DNA from: Burkholderiaceae bacterium
GTDB taxonomy: Bacteria; Pseudomonadota; Gammaproteobacteria; Burkholderiales; Burkholderiaceae_D
Direction of reading: 5' to 3'
Length of the DNA stretch: 64,000 nucleotides
Assembly (NCBI GenBank): GCA_030158675.1
Contig: JAOASL010000003.1
Location: 186,001-250,000, forward strand
Position 1 is the stretch's first letter, and every line of letters starts with the position of its first letter. The position numbers and the translations under genes were made by a program. Under the pieces are notes generated by a model. The model had not been told where the DNA came from, searched no databases, and saw only the letters and a list, made by a program, of their open reading frames with translations. Shown piece after piece: positions 37,430 to 47,161 of the stretch.

Positions 37430-38860
37430 ATGAACCTTCAGACCATCCCCATCCATCCCGTCCAGCATGTCGAATTTGACGCCGGGCTATTGCGCCGCCT
37501 GAGCCAGTCCGGTCCGCGTTATACGTCGTATCCGACGGCTGACCGGTTCACCGACAGTTTCGGTTATCGCGATTACCTGCAGACGGTCACGCACTTGCAT
37601 TCGCGTGGTGCGCGCCATCCGTTGTCGCTCTATTTGCATATCCCGTTCTGCGACACGGTCTGCTACTACTGCGGCTGCAACAAGATCGTCACCAAGAACC
37701 GCGAGAAGGCCGGCACCTACCTCGGTTACCTGAAACGCGAGATCGCGATGCAGGGCAAGCTGTTCGCCGGCTTCAACCAGGTCGAGCAGCTGCACTTCGG
37801 CGGCGGCACGCCGACTTACCTGTCCGATGCGCAGATGGACGACCTGATGCAGCATATACGCCGCTGGTTCTCGCTGGCTGACGACGAGAAGGGGGAGTAT
37901 TCGATCGAGGTTGACCCGCGCAGCGTGACGGCCGAGCGTGTCCATACGCTGCGCCAGCAGGGTTTCAATCGCATCAGTCTCGGCGTGCAGGATTTCGACC
38001 TCGAGGTACAGAAGGCGGTCAACCGTATTCAGCCGGAAGAAAAGACGCTGGAAGTGATCCGTGCTGCGCGCGAGGCCGGTTTTCGCTCGGTCAGCATTGA
38101 CCTGATTTACGGGCTACCGAAGCAGACCGTGATGACGATGAACCAGACCATCAGCAAGGTTATTGCCGCCGACCCGGATCGCATCGCCGTCTATCATTAC
38201 GCGCACCTGCCGCACTTGTTCAAGCCGCAACGGCGCATCCACGATGACGACCTGCCAAGCCCGGACGCCAAGCTCGACATGCTGGCGCTGTGCATTCGTC
38301 GCCTGAATGAGGCAGGTTATGTGTACATCGGCATGGACCATTTCGCCAAGCCGACCGATGAACTGGCCATAGCGCAGCGTCAGGGCCGGCTGCACCGTAA
38401 CTTCCAGGGTTATTCGACGCACGCGGAATCCGACCTGGTCGCCTGCGGCGTGTCGGCGATCAGCTCGGTCGGCATGGGCTACAGCCAGAACGCCAAGACG
38501 CTTGAGGAGTACTACGACCGTCTTGATCACAACGAGTTGCCGGTCACGCGCGGTTATCAACTGAGCATGGACGATGTGCTGCGGCGCTTCATCATCCAGA
38601 TGTTGATGTGCAATTTCGAGCTATCGATACGTTCGCTCGAAGAGGCGTATCCGATCAAGTTCGACGCCTACTTCGCGCTCGAGCTGGAACAGTTGAAGGA
38701 TTTGCAGGCGATGGGCCTGCTGACGATGGATGACGAGTGGATCGAGGTCAGCCTCAAAGGTCGGCTGCTTATCCGCAATATTTGCATGGTCTTCGACCGC
38801 CACCTTCAGCAGGCAAGGCGGTTACAATCGGAGCCGCTGCGTTATTCACGCACGGTATAG
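37430..38860 (+). CDS. hemN: Oxygen-independent coproporphyrinogen III dehydrogenase
   Basis: Radical-SAM enzyme that makes protoporphyrinogen IX when oxygen is low. The iron-sulfur motif CDTVCYYCGC (CxxxCxxC plus the extra Cys) is near residue 66; the GGGTPTYL motif follows. The 476-residue length is normal. I use the ATG at 37430 (MNLQTIP); the in-frame ATG at 37394 adds 12 residues and is less likely. An FNR site lies 80 bp upstream. Heme supply for the cbb3 oxidase encoded just downstream fits the context. Confidence 0.95.
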   Translation: MNLQTIPIHPVQHVEFDAGLLRRLSQSGPRYTSYPTADRFTDSFGYRDYLQTVTHLHSRGARHPLSLYLHIPFCDTVCYYCGCNKIVTKNREKAGTYLGYLKREIAMQGKLFAGFNQVEQLHFGGGTPTYLSDAQMDDLMQHIRRWFSLADDEKGEYSIEVDPRSVTAERVHTLRQQGFNRISLGVQDFDLEVQKAVNRIQPEEKTLEVIRAAREAGFRSVSIDLIYGLPKQTVMTMNQTISKVIAADPDRIAVYHYAHLPHLFKPQRRIHDDDLPSPDAKLDMLALCIRRLNEAGYVYIGMDHFAKPTDELAIAQRQGRLHRNFQGYSTHAESDLVACGVSAISSVGMGYSQNAKTLEEYYDRLDHNELPVTRGYQLSMDDVLRRFIIQMLMCNFELSIRSLEEAYPIKFDAYFALELEQLKDLQAMGLLTMDDEWIEVSLKGRLLIRNICMVFDRHLQQARRLQSEPLRYSRTV

Positions 38861-38960
38861 CGCCGTCCGGCGTTGCCGATGAACTCCGTGGCCGTGCCGG
38901 CAGCGTCCGCGGCTGTCGACCGCTCTGCGCTTCGCCAGTTTTGGCGAGGTACCTAACCTG

Positions 38961-39722
38961 ATGACATCGATTTCTCTGCTACCGATCTTCCTGATCGGTC
39001 TACTCGGCGGCGTGCATTGCGTTGGCATGTGCGGCGGCATCGTCAGCGCATTCGCTGTCGCCACCCCGCGCCGCCCGTTTCCGGTTGCCGTCGCGACGAT
39101 GAATGGCCTGCCGGCTGCCGTGGCCGACAGCGGCGCGCGCGTGCTCGCATTCAACGCCGGCCGTATCGGCAGTTACATGGCGGCCGGCGCTTTCGCCGGC
39201 CTGGTCGGCAGTGTTCCCGCGCTGATCAATGTCGCCGTTGTGCAGACTGCGGCGTACTGGCTGGCCAACCTGATGTTGATAGCACTCGGGCTGACACTGA
39301 TGAACGTCTGGCACGGCCTGGCGCGCATCGAGGCCGTCGGCCGTGTGGCATGGCGTCATGTGCAGCCGCTGATGCGTCGTTTGCTGCCGGTGCAGACTCC
39401 GTTGCAGGCATTCGCGCTCGGCGCGCTGTGGGGCTGGGTGCCGTGCGGTATGGTCTACAGCGTGCTGATGACGGCGCTCCTCACCGGTTCGGCCACACAG
39501 GGCGCGCAGGTCATGCTGGCGTTTGGCCTTGGCACGCTGCCGCTGTTGTTCACGATGGGTGTGGCCGGCACCTCGATACAACCCTGGCTGCAAAAGCGTG
39601 CGGTGCGCCGCGTGGCCGGCTTACTGGTGCTGGCCTTCGGCCTGCTCGGACTGGTGCGCGTCGGTACCGGCTTGTCGCACGGCTGGCTCGACGCGGTGTG
39701 CATCACGCCGGCGGGAAGATGA
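38961..39722 (+). CDS. TauE/SafE-family membrane protein beside ccoI
   Basis: A 253-residue protein with about six hydrophobic segments and the start MTSISLLPIFLIGLLGGVHC, then VGMCGGIVSAF. The HCVGMCGG motif is typical of the short sulfite-exporter/TauE-like proteins that accompany cbb3 oxidase genes; a role in metal or thiol handling for oxidase assembly is commonly suggested but not settled. Its TGA overlaps the ccoI ATG (ATGA), so translation is coupled. A short hairpin TCGCCA/TGGCGA (38932-38947) lies just before the start. Confidence 0.85.
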   Translation: MTSISLLPIFLIGLLGGVHCVGMCGGIVSAFAVATPRRPFPVAVATMNGLPAAVADSGARVLAFNAGRIGSYMAAGAFAGLVGSVPALINVAVVQTAAYWLANLMLIALGLTLMNVWHGLARIEAVGRVAWRHVQPLMRRLLPVQTPLQAFALGALWGWVPCGMVYSVLMTALLTGSATQGAQVMLAFGLGTLPLLFTMGVAGTSIQPWLQKRAVRRVAGLLVLAFGLLGLVRVGTGLSHGWLDAVCITPAGR

Positions 39723-42160
39723 GTTCCACGCCGATGACAGCGACCACCCACCTTGCGCCCGCAGCCTGTTTCCATTGTGGACTGCCGGTGCCGCAGGGCA
39801 GTCACTGGACCGTCGACATCGACGGCGCCGAGTGCGCAATGTGCTGCCCCGGCTGCGAAGCGGTCGCACAGGCCATCGTCGACAATCACCTGACTGCTTA
39901 TTACCGCAACCGGCAAAGCTTGCCACAAGGCGTTGCCACGCCGGTGCCCGACGAACTGAAGCTGTATGACACGCCCGAGCTGGTGTCGCAATTCACTGGC
40001 GCTGACGGCGGCCCCGAGGCTACGCTGTCGATTGAGGGCATACGCTGCGCTGCCTGTGTCTGGCTGATCGAGAGGCGGCTGTCGCAGGTGCCGGGCCTGA
40101 CGGCGGCGAACCTGAATGTGTCGACCGAAAAACTGCAAGTCACCTGGGACGCTGAGCGCTGCAAGCCCAGCGATATTCTGCAGGCGGTGCGCGAGGTCGG
40201 CTATGTCGCCTATCCGTACGATCCGATCCAGCACGGCGAATTACTGCGCAAGAATGCGCGCAAGATGTTCAAGCAATTGTTTGTTGCCGGTCTGTCGATG
40301 ATGCAGGTGATGATGTATGCGGTGCCGGTCTACATGAGCGGGCCGGATGCGATCGAGCCGGACATGGAGGCGCTGATGCGCTGGGCCAGCCTGCTGCTGA
40401 CCCTGCCGGCGGTACTGTATTCTGCGGCCCCCTTCTTCAAAGGCGCGTGGGCTGACCTGAAACGGCGTGCGCCGGGCATGGATGTGCCGGTCGCGCTGGG
40501 CATCGCCGCCGGTTTCATCGGCAGCACGCAGGCGACCCTGGCGGGGCGGGGTGACGTGTATTTCGATTCCGTCACCATGTTCATCTTTCTGCTGTTGTGC
40601 AGTCGCTATCTCGAACTGGTGGCGCGCCGGCGTGCCGCCGGCTCGCTGGAGAACATGCAGCGCGCGCTGCCGGATGCCGCCTGGCTGCTGAATGATTATC
40701 CGGCCAGCCGGGAGGCGAGCCGGGTGGCGGCGGTGCAGTTGCGTGCCGGCGATGTCATTCTCGTCAAGCCTGGCGAGGCGGTGCCGGCCGACAGTACCGT
40801 GATTGATGGCGAGACCTCACTTGACCTGTCCTTGCTGACCGGCGAAAGCGCCCCGCAGCGCAAGACGGCCGGCGAGCAGGTCGCCGGCGGCGCGGTGAAT
40901 GTCAGCCAGCCGGTGCTGCTGCGGGTCCACAAGGTCAGCCGCGACAGCACACTGTCGTCACTGATCCGGCTGATTGAGCGGGCCGGGCAGGGCAAGCCGC
41001 AGGTCGCGCAATGGGCCGATCACGTCGCCGCATGGTTCGTCGGCGCGCTGCTGCTGTTCGCCGTGCTGGTGTTTGCATTCTGGCACTGGCATGACGCAGA
41101 TCGAGCCTGGTCGATCGCCATTGCCGTGCTGGTGGTGTCTTGTCCATGTGCGTTGTCGCTGGCCACACCGTCGGCGCTGGCAGCGGCGACCGATCGCCTG
41201 CTGAAACAGGGCGTGCTGGTGATGCAGCCGCATGTACTGGAAACCTTGTATCGCGCCAGTCATGTCATCTTCGACAAGACCGGTACGCTGACCGAGGGAC
41301 GACCTGTGCTGCGACACATCGCGACCCTTGGCGCGATGGACGCCGCCCAGGTCAGGGCGATTGCTGCGGCGCTGGAGGCAGGCAGCGCCCATCCGATCGC
41401 GCATGCGCTGTCGGTTGCCGGCAGCACGCTGCAGGCAGAGGCAGTCGAGTTCGTCCAGGGCCAGGGCATTGCCGGGATCGTCGGCGGCACCCGCTACCGG
41501 ATCGGTAGTGCCGGCTTTGTCGCACAGCTTGCCGGCGCCCTGCCGCCCGGCGCGCAGGAAGCCGGCGTCACCGAAGTTTTTCTCGGCACCGATGGCGGCT
41601 GGCTGGCACGCTTCGAATTAGCCGACGGCCTCAAGCCGGAGGCGAAACGTACGACGGACTGGTTTCGTGCACGTGGTTGTCGCGTGATTTTGTTGTCCGG
41701 CGACGCACCCGCGATCACCGCTGAAGTCGGCACTGCGCTGGGCATGGATGAGGCGCACGGCGGCATGCTGCCGCAGCACAAGATGGAATTCGTACAAGCC
41801 TTGCAGCGTGACGGTGCCGTTGTCACGATGGTGGGCGATGGCATCAATGACGCGGCCGTGCTGCGCGCGGCCGATGTGTCGTTTGCCATGGGATCCGGCG
41901 CGGCGCTGGCGCAGTCGCATGCGGACGCGGTACTGCTGTCGGGCAGCCTGCAATCGCTACGCGATGCCGATCTGTCAGCACGCGCCTGCATGCGCGTGAT
42001 CCGGCAAAATCTCGCCTGGGCAAGCATCTACAATCTCGTCGCGATACCTGCTGCCGCGTTCGGCCTGCTCAATCCCTGGATGGCGGGCGTCGGCATGTCG
42101 GCCAGCTCTGCACTGGTTGTCCTGAATGCGCTGCGCCTGCAGCGCGTCACCAAACACTGA
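39719..42160 (+). CDS. ccoI: Copper-translocating P-type ATPase CcoI/FixI
   Basis: Heavy-metal P1B ATPase that exports Cu(I) for insertion into the cbb3 oxidase. The 813-residue protein has an N-terminal Cys-rich segment (CFHCG at 17-21, MCCPGC at 41-46), an HMA domain with GIRCAACVW around Cys110 and Cys113, about eight membrane segments, the CPC motif in VVSCPCALSLATP, the phosphorylation site DKTGTLTEG and the hinge MVGDGINDAAVL. The frame stays open far upstream through the preceding gene, but the start at 39719 overlaps the previous stop and gives the family's N-terminus. Confidence 0.95.
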   Translation: MSSTPMTATTHLAPAACFHCGLPVPQGSHWTVDIDGAECAMCCPGCEAVAQAIVDNHLTAYYRNRQSLPQGVATPVPDELKLYDTPELVSQFTGADGGPEATLSIEGIRCAACVWLIERRLSQVPGLTAANLNVSTEKLQVTWDAERCKPSDILQAVREVGYVAYPYDPIQHGELLRKNARKMFKQLFVAGLSMMQVMMYAVPVYMSGPDAIEPDMEALMRWASLLLTLPAVLYSAAPFFKGAWADLKRRAPGMDVPVALGIAAGFIGSTQATLAGRGDVYFDSVTMFIFLLLCSRYLELVARRRAAGSLENMQRALPDAAWLLNDYPASREASRVAAVQLRAGDVILVKPGEAVPADSTVIDGETSLDLSLLTGESAPQRKTAGEQVAGGAVNVSQPVLLRVHKVSRDSTLSSLIRLIERAGQGKPQVAQWADHVAAWFVGALLLFAVLVFAFWHWHDADRAWSIAIAVLVVSCPCALSLATPSALAAATDRLLKQGVLVMQPHVLETLYRASHVIFDKTGTLTEGRPVLRHIATLGAMDAAQVRAIAAALEAGSAHPIAHALSVAGSTLQAEAVEFVQGQGIAGIVGGTRYRIGSAGFVAQLAGALPPGAQEAGVTEVFLGTDGGWLARFELADGLKPEAKRTTDWFRARGCRVILLSGDAPAITAEVGTALGMDEAHGGMLPQHKMEFVQALQRDGAVVTMVGDGINDAAVLRAADVSFAMGSGAALAQSHADAVLLSGSLQSLRDADLSARACMRVIRQNLAWASIYNLVAIPAAAFGLLNPWMAGVGMSASSALVVLNALRLQRVTKH

Positions 42161-42177
42161 ACCCGGCGGCTCCCGCT

Positions 42178-42363
42178 ATGGAATCCCTCTACCTGCTTAT
42201 TCCCCTGTCGGTCGCCGTGGTCTTCATCGCTCTGTGGGTGTTTTTCAAAGCCATGGATAGCGGCCAGTTTGACGATCTCGAAGGTCCGGCGCTGCGCATT
42301 CTGCAAGATGATGACAGCGTTCATACCGAGCCTGAGCCGTTGGATACACATACCAAGAAATAA
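42178..42363 (+). CDS. ccoS: cbb3-type oxidase assembly protein CcoS
   Basis: A 61-residue protein with one membrane segment (about 4-24) and the family pattern LWVFFKAMDSGQFDDLEGPA. CcoS is needed for cofactor insertion into CcoN. It starts 17 bp after ccoI. An FNR-controlled promoter for ccoN lies just downstream. Confidence 0.93.
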   Translation: MESLYLLIPLSVAVVFIALWVFFKAMDSGQFDDLEGPALRILQDDDSVHTEPEPLDTHTKK

Positions 42364-42397
42364 CTGCAGAAGCACTCTGTTCGGCTGCCGGACAATT

Positions 42398-42411
42398 TTG
42401 ACGCAGGTCAA
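42398..42411 (+). promoter_or_regulatory. FNR-type binding site of the ccoN promoter
   Basis: TTGACGCAGGTCAA, form TTGAC-N4-GTCAA. It ends 22 bp before TACTCT (42434-42439), a plausible -10, giving the class II position; a transcript would start at about 42446. Confidence 0.87.
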
Positions 42412-42488
42412 AGATTGTTGACCTCTCGCAACGTACTCTCCCCGCACACTCGTAGTAATCCGTCTTTTGTAAATCTAGAGGAGTTCCT

Positions 42489-43916
42489 GTGGACACAGCA
42501 CTGAACTACAACTACCGCGTGGTCAAGCAGTTCGCGATCATGACGGTGGTGTGGGGCGTTGTGGGCATGTTGGTGGGGGTGCTCATTGCCGCCCAGCTCG
42601 CATTTCCCGCGCTGAATTTTGATACTGCCTGGCTGACGTATGGCCGACTGCGGCCGTTGCATACCAATGCGGTGATCTTTGCGTTCGGTGGCTGTGCACT
42701 GTTCGCGACCTCCTACTATGTCGTCCAGCGTACCTGTCAGGTGCGGCTGTTCTCGGACAAACTTGCGGCCTTCACCTTCTGGGGCTGGCAATTGGTGATC
42801 GTGGCGGCGGCAGTGACGCTACCCTTGGGCATCACCACCAGCAAGGAATACGCGGAGCTCGAATGGCCGATCGATATCCTGATTGCGCTGGTCTGGGTCG
42901 CGTATGCAGTCGTGTTTTTCGGAACCCTCATCAAGCGCAAGGTTTCGCACATCTACGTCGCGAACTGGTTCTATGGCGCGTTCATCCTGACCGTCGCGGT
43001 TCTGCACATCGTGAACTCGGCCGCGATGCCCGCAACGCTGACCAAGTCCTACTCGGCCTACACCGGCGTGCAGGACGCGATGATTCAGTGGTGGTACGGC
43101 CATAATGCGGTCGGCTTTTTCCTGACCGCCGGCTTCCTCGGCATGATGTACTACTTCATTCCGAAACAGGCCGAGCGTCCGGTGTTCTCGTATCGCCTGT
43201 CGATCGTCCACTTCTGGGCGCTGATCTTCACCTACATGTGGGCCGGCCCACACCATCTGCACTACACCGCGCTGCCGGACTGGACTCAGTCGCTTGGCAT
43301 GGTGTTCTCGCTGATCCTGCTGGCACCGAGCTGGGGCGGCATGATCAACGGCATCATGACTTTGTCGGGCGCCTGGAACAAGCTGCGCAATGACCCGATC
43401 CTGAAGTTCCTGATCGTGTCGCTGTCGTTCTACGGCATGTCGACCTTCGAAGGCCCGATGATGTCGATCAAGACCGTCAATGCGCTGTCGCACTACACCG
43501 ACTGGACCGTCGGCCACGTGCATTCCGGCGCGCTCGGCTGGGTTGGCTTCGTGTCGATGGGTTCGATCTACTACCTGCTGCCGCGTCTGTCCGGCAAAAA
43601 GGAAATGTGGAGCATGCGTCTGATCGAATGGCACTTCTGGACCGCGACCATCGGCATCGTGCTGTACATCGCCTCGATGTGGATCGCCGGCGTGATGCAA
43701 GGCCTGATGTGGCGTGCAGTGAACGACGACGGCACGCTGACCTACACCTTCGTCGAGAGCGTGAAGGCGACCTTCCCGTACTACGTGATCCGTATGGCCG
43801 GCGGCCTGCTGTACCTGGCGGGCATGCTGATGATGGCCTACAACATGTTCAAGACCGTGAGTGGCAGCAAGCCGGTGGATACCCGTATCCAGGCCGCTAC
43901 CGGCGCACACGCGTGA
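42489..43916 (+). CDS. ccoN: cbb3-type cytochrome c oxidase subunit I
   Basis: Catalytic subunit of the high-affinity proton-pumping terminal oxidase; binds heme b and the heme b3-CuB centre. The 475-residue protein has twelve hydrophobic segments. Ligand regions are visible: [12 protein letters not shown] (heme b His), [31 protein letters not shown] (CuB His pair) and HVHSGALGW. The start is GTG at 42489, preceded by a good AGAGGAG Shine-Dalgarno. It is first in ccoNOQP and follows an FNR-type promoter. Confidence 0.97.
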   Translation: MDTALNYNYRVVKQFAIMTVVWGVVGMLVGVLIAAQLAFPALNFDTAWLTYGRLRPLHTNAVIFAFGGCALFATSYYVVQRTCQVRLFSDKLAAFTFWGWQLVIVAAAVTLPLGITTSKEYAELEWPIDILIALVWVAYAVVFFGTLIKRKVSHIYVANWFYGAFILTVAVLHIVNSAAMPATLTKSYSAYTGVQDAMIQWWYGHNAVGFFLTAGFLGMMYYFIPKQAERPVFSYRLSIVHFWALIFTYMWAGPHHLHYTALPDWTQSLGMVFSLILLAPSWGGMINGIMTLSGAWNKLRNDPILKFLIVSLSFYGMSTFEGPMMSIKTVNALSHYTDWTVGHVHSGALGWVGFVSMGSIYYLLPRLSGKKEMWSMRLIEWHFWTATIGIVLYIASMWIAGVMQGLMWRAVNDDGTLTYTFVESVKATFPYYVIRMAGGLLYLAGMLMMAYNMFKTVSGSKPVDTRIQAATGAHA

Positions 43917-43933
43917 TATCTGGAGAGAACTGA

Positions 43934-44548
43934 ATGAAACTCGCTCATGATTCCATCGAACGCAAGCCATGGCTGCTGATTGTTCTGGTACTTCTGGTTA
44001 TCAGCATCGGCGGCCTCGTCGAAATCGTCCCGCTGTTTTTCCAGAAATCCACCACCGAGCCGGTGGCGGGCCTGACACCGTATAGCCCGCTGCGCCTGGC
44101 CGGTCGCGACGTCTACATTCGCGAAGGCTGCTACAACTGCCACTCGCAGATGATCCGCCCGTTCCGCGCCGAGACCGAACGCTATGGACACTACTCGGTC
44201 GCCGGCGAATTCGTCTACGACCGTCCGTTCCAGTGGGGTTCCAAGCGCACTGGTCCGGATCTGGCCCGTGTCGGCGGCCGCTATTCCGACGAATGGCACC
44301 GCGCGCATCTGGATAACCCGCGCGATGTGGTGCCCGAGTCGAACATGCCGGGCTATCCATGGCTGGCCAAGACCGCGCTTGATCCGCAAGGCATCGTGCC
44401 GAAAATGACGGCACTCAAGCGCCTGGGTGACCCATACACCGACGCGCAGATCGCTGCCGCCCCCAAGGATCTCGAGGGCAAGACCGAACTCGACGCGCTG
44501 ATCGCTTATCTGCAGGGCCTCGGCACCCAGATCAAGGCACGGAGGTAA
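43934..44548 (+). CDS. ccoO: cbb3-type cytochrome c oxidase subunit II (monoheme)
   Basis: Membrane-anchored cytochrome c subunit, 204 residues. One N-terminal membrane segment (about 13-36), then the heme c motif CYNCH in [15 protein letters not shown] downstream Met in GIVPKMTAL is the likely second ligand. It passes electrons from CcoP to CcoN. It starts 17 bp after ccoN. Confidence 0.97.
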   Translation: MKLAHDSIERKPWLLIVLVLLVISIGGLVEIVPLFFQKSTTEPVAGLTPYSPLRLAGRDVYIREGCYNCHSQMIRPFRAETERYGHYSVAGEFVYDRPFQWGSKRTGPDLARVGGRYSDEWHRAHLDNPRDVVPESNMPGYPWLAKTALDPQGIVPKMTALKRLGDPYTDAQIAAAPKDLEGKTELDALIAYLQGLGTQIKARR

Positions 44549-44550
44549 TC

Positions 44551-44739
44551 ATGGACTTCACGACTCTGTTGACCGATGCGCGCAGCATCATGACCCTGGT
44601 GTGCCTGCTGACCTTCCTCGGCATCGTTTACTGGACGTATGTCGCGCATCGCAAACAAGACTTCGATGAGGCAGCGATGCTGCCCTTCGCGGATGAGGAT
44701 ACGAACAATATGAAGCAGGAGCCGCGTCATCATGGCTGA
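44551..44739 (+). CDS. ccoQ: cbb3-type cytochrome oxidase subunit IV (CcoQ/FixQ)
   Basis: A 62-residue protein with one membrane segment (about 14-31) and the pattern VYWTYVAHRKQDFDEAA typical of CcoQ. CcoQ helps assemble or stabilise the core complex. Its end overlaps ccoP by 8 bp. Confidence 0.93.
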   Translation: MDFTTLLTDARSIMTLVCLLTFLGIVYWTYVAHRKQDFDEAAMLPFADEDTNNMKQEPRHHG

Positions 44740-45670
44740 TTTCATCAATGGTTTTTGGGGGATTTACGTCACCGTCCTGACGATCGCCTCGATCGCAGGC
44801 TGCGGATTGCTGCTGTGGTCGCAGGCGAAGGTCAAGATCACGGTGCCCAAGGATGGCAAGGTCGTCGAGACGACCGGCCACACCTGGGACGAAGGTCTCG
44901 AGGAGCTGAACAATCCGATGCCGCGCTGGTGGATGTGGAAGTTCTACATCACCATCGTGTTCGGTCTGGTCTACCTCGCGCTTTATCCGGGCCTGGGCAC
45001 GTTTGCCGGCAAGCTCGGCTGGACTTCGATCGGCGAATATCAGCAAGAGCTCGCCGTCGCGGACGCCGAAGTCGGCCCGATGTTCGAGAAGTACAAGGCA
45101 ACGGACCTGAAGGCGGTGGCCGCCGATCCGAAGGCGCAGGCCATGGGCGAGCGCCTGTTCCTGACCTATTGCGCGCAGTGCCACGGCTCTGACGCTCGCG
45201 GCAACAAAGGCTACCCGAACCTGACCGACGGCGACTGGCTGTACGGTGGCGAACCTGACGTGATCAAGGCCACCCTCCTGAAGGGGCGCCATGGCCAGAT
45301 GCCGCCGATGGGCGCTGCGGTGGGTGGTGAAAAAGAAGTCGAGAACGTCGCACATTACGTGCTGTCTCTGTCGAACTCCACGCACGATCCGATCAAGGCA
45401 GCATTCGGCAAAGAGAAGTTCGGCGCCTGCGCCGCCTGTCACGGCGCGGACGGCAAGGGCAACCAGGCTGTCGGTGCGCCTAACCTGACCGACAAGACCT
45501 GGCTGTACGGCGGAAGTGTCGCGACCATCATGGAAACCATCCGGAATGGCCGCAACAACCAGATGCCTGCCTTTGACGAGTTCCTCGGCGAAGGCAAGGT
45601 CCACGTGCTGGCCGCTTATGTCTGGAGCCTTTCCAACAAGGCGCCGGCCACGACTGCCGGCAACAAGTAA
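44732..45670 (+). CDS. ccoP: cbb3-type cytochrome c oxidase subunit III (diheme)
   Basis: Diheme cytochrome c subunit, 312 residues. N-terminal membrane segments at about 5-28 and 66-88, two heme motifs (CAQCH and CAACH), each followed by a similar block (NLTDGDWLYGG, NLTDKTWLYGG) that shows the internal duplication. It accepts electrons from soluble cytochrome c. The next gene, ccoG, begins after a 69-bp gap with a GC hairpin. Confidence 0.97.
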   Translation: MADFINGFWGIYVTVLTIASIAGCGLLLWSQAKVKITVPKDGKVVETTGHTWDEGLEELNNPMPRWWMWKFYITIVFGLVYLALYPGLGTFAGKLGWTSIGEYQQELAVADAEVGPMFEKYKATDLKAVAADPKAQAMGERLFLTYCAQCHGSDARGNKGYPNLTDGDWLYGGEPDVIKATLLKGRHGQMPPMGAAVGGEKEVENVAHYVLSLSNSTHDPIKAAFGKEKFGACAACHGADGKGNQAVGAPNLTDKTWLYGGSVATIMETIRNGRNNQMPAFDEFLGEGKVHVLAAYVWSLSNKAPATTAGNK

Positions 45671-45681
45671 CACGCTGCATT

Positions 45682-45702
45682 CCGCCGGGCCCGACCCGGC
45701 GG
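45682..45702 (+). other. GC hairpin between ccoP and ccoG
   Basis: Arms CCGCCGGG (45682-45689) and CCCGGCGG (45695-45702) with a 5-nt loop and no T-run. It probably stabilises or processes the ccoNOQP mRNA rather than terminating it. Confidence 0.55.
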
Positions 45703-45739
45703 CGCAGCAGCAGCATTGTGGATGTCAACGGGAAGCGCG

Positions 45740-47140
45740 ATGGAGAAAGCCTCACCTGAAGTGGCAGTCATCAAGATGTACGAAGCGCGGAAGGAAATTT
45801 ATCCGCGCGAGATTCAGGGAAGGTATGCCAGCCTTCGCTGGTTCTTCGTCTGGTTCACCCAAATCCTGTTCTACGGTCTGCCCTGGCTCCAATGGAATGA
45901 TCGACAGGCCGTTCTTTTCGATCTGGGTGCACGTAAGTTTTATATCTTCGGTATCGTCCTGTGGCCGCAGGACTTCATTTATCTTGCCGGGTTGCTGATC
46001 ATCAGCGCCTATTCGCTTTTCCTGTTCACTGCGATTTTCGGTCGTGTCTGGTGCGGCTTTACCTGTCCGCAAACCGTCTACACCGAAATTTTCATGTGGT
46101 TCGAGCGGAAGATCGAAGGCAGCCGCAGTGCGCGCATGCGTCTTGACCGACAGCCGATGTCAGCCGAGAAATTCCTGCGCAAGTTTGCCAAGCATGCCGT
46201 CTGGATTGGTTTCGCGCTCTGGACGGGCTATACCTTCGTCGGCTATTTCACGCCTATCCATGTGCTGTCGGAAGAAATCGCGGCGCTGTCGCTCGGACCG
46301 TGGGAATGGTTCTGGGTTTTGTTCTACGCGTTCGCGACTTACGGCAACGCCGGCTGGATGCGCGAACAGGTGTGCAAATACATGTGCCCGTATGCGCGCT
46401 TCCAGAGCGCCATGTTCGACAAGGACAGCCTGATCATCACCTACGACAAGGACCGTGGCGAACCGCGCGGCGCGCGCAGCAAGGCGGATGCAGCAGCGGG
46501 CAAGTCGCTGGGGGACTGCATCGACTGTTCCATGTGCGTTCAGGTTTGCCCGACCGGCATCGACATCCGCAATGGGCTGCAGTACGACTGCATCGGTTGC
46601 GCAGCTTGCGTCGACGCTTGCAACAGCGTGATGGATAAGATCGGTGCACCGCGCGGCCTGGTCCGCTACTGGACTGATCATGCGATGGCGCGCCGCTGGG
46701 CCACACCCGAGATCGTGCGCCATGCATTTCGTCCGCGCGTACTGATTTACAGCGTGGTTTTGCTGCTGATCGTCGCCGCATTCTTCGGCACCCTGTTCAC
46801 GCGCACGCCGGTGAAGATGGATGTGATCCGCGACCGCGGCTCGATGGGGCGCGAAGTCGAGGACGGCATGATCGAAAACGTGTACCGGTTGCAGATCATG
46901 AATACGGACGAATCCGCGCATCGTTTCAGGATTGCCGTTGAGGGCATCGATAGTGTGCGCCTGACGGGAGCGAATGAAATCGCATTGAGCCCGACAGAAT
47001 CGCGCGCCGTGCCGGTGGCCGTGCGTACCGCAGCCGGCAAGGGCGACAAGGGGTCGAACAAGATCTACTTCACATTGACGTCGGTGGACGACCCACACGT
47101 GCAGTTGAAGGAGAAGGCCGTGTTCTTCGTGCCGCGCTGA
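45740..47140 (+). CDS. ccoG: Cytochrome c oxidase accessory protein CcoG
   Basis: Membrane iron-sulfur protein that reduces Cu(II) to Cu(I) for cbb3 assembly. About five hydrophobic segments, the WCGFTCPQTV and CKYMCPY motifs, then two ferredoxin-type clusters (CIDCSMCVQVCP and CIGCAACVDAC) and a C-terminal IgG-like domain. I chose the ATG at 45740, which has GGGAAG 6 bp upstream (466 residues); ATG at 45722 or TTG at 45716 would add 6 to 8 residues. Confidence 0.93.
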   Translation: MEKASPEVAVIKMYEARKEIYPREIQGRYASLRWFFVWFTQILFYGLPWLQWNDRQAVLFDLGARKFYIFGIVLWPQDFIYLAGLLIISAYSLFLFTAIFGRVWCGFTCPQTVYTEIFMWFERKIEGSRSARMRLDRQPMSAEKFLRKFAKHAVWIGFALWTGYTFVGYFTPIHVLSEEIAALSLGPWEWFWVLFYAFATYGNAGWMREQVCKYMCPYARFQSAMFDKDSLIITYDKDRGEPRGARSKADAAAGKSLGDCIDCSMCVQVCPTGIDIRNGLQYDCIGCAACVDACNSVMDKIGAPRGLVRYWTDHAMARRWATPEIVRHAFRPRVLIYSVVLLLIVAAFFGTLFTRTPVKMDVIRDRGSMGREVEDGMIENVYRLQIMNTDESAHRFRIAVEGIDSVRLTGANEIALSPTESRAVPVAVRTAAGKGDKGSNKIYFTLTSVDDPHVQLKEKAVFFVPR

Positions 47141-47161
47141 CATTGAACGAGAGACTACACT

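Noticed and set aside
39017-39718. Upstream extension of the ccoI frame through the TauE/SafE-family gene
   Set aside because: The extension is the plus-one frame of a well-supported membrane protein gene, and the ccoI start at 39719 with ATGA overlap fits the family.
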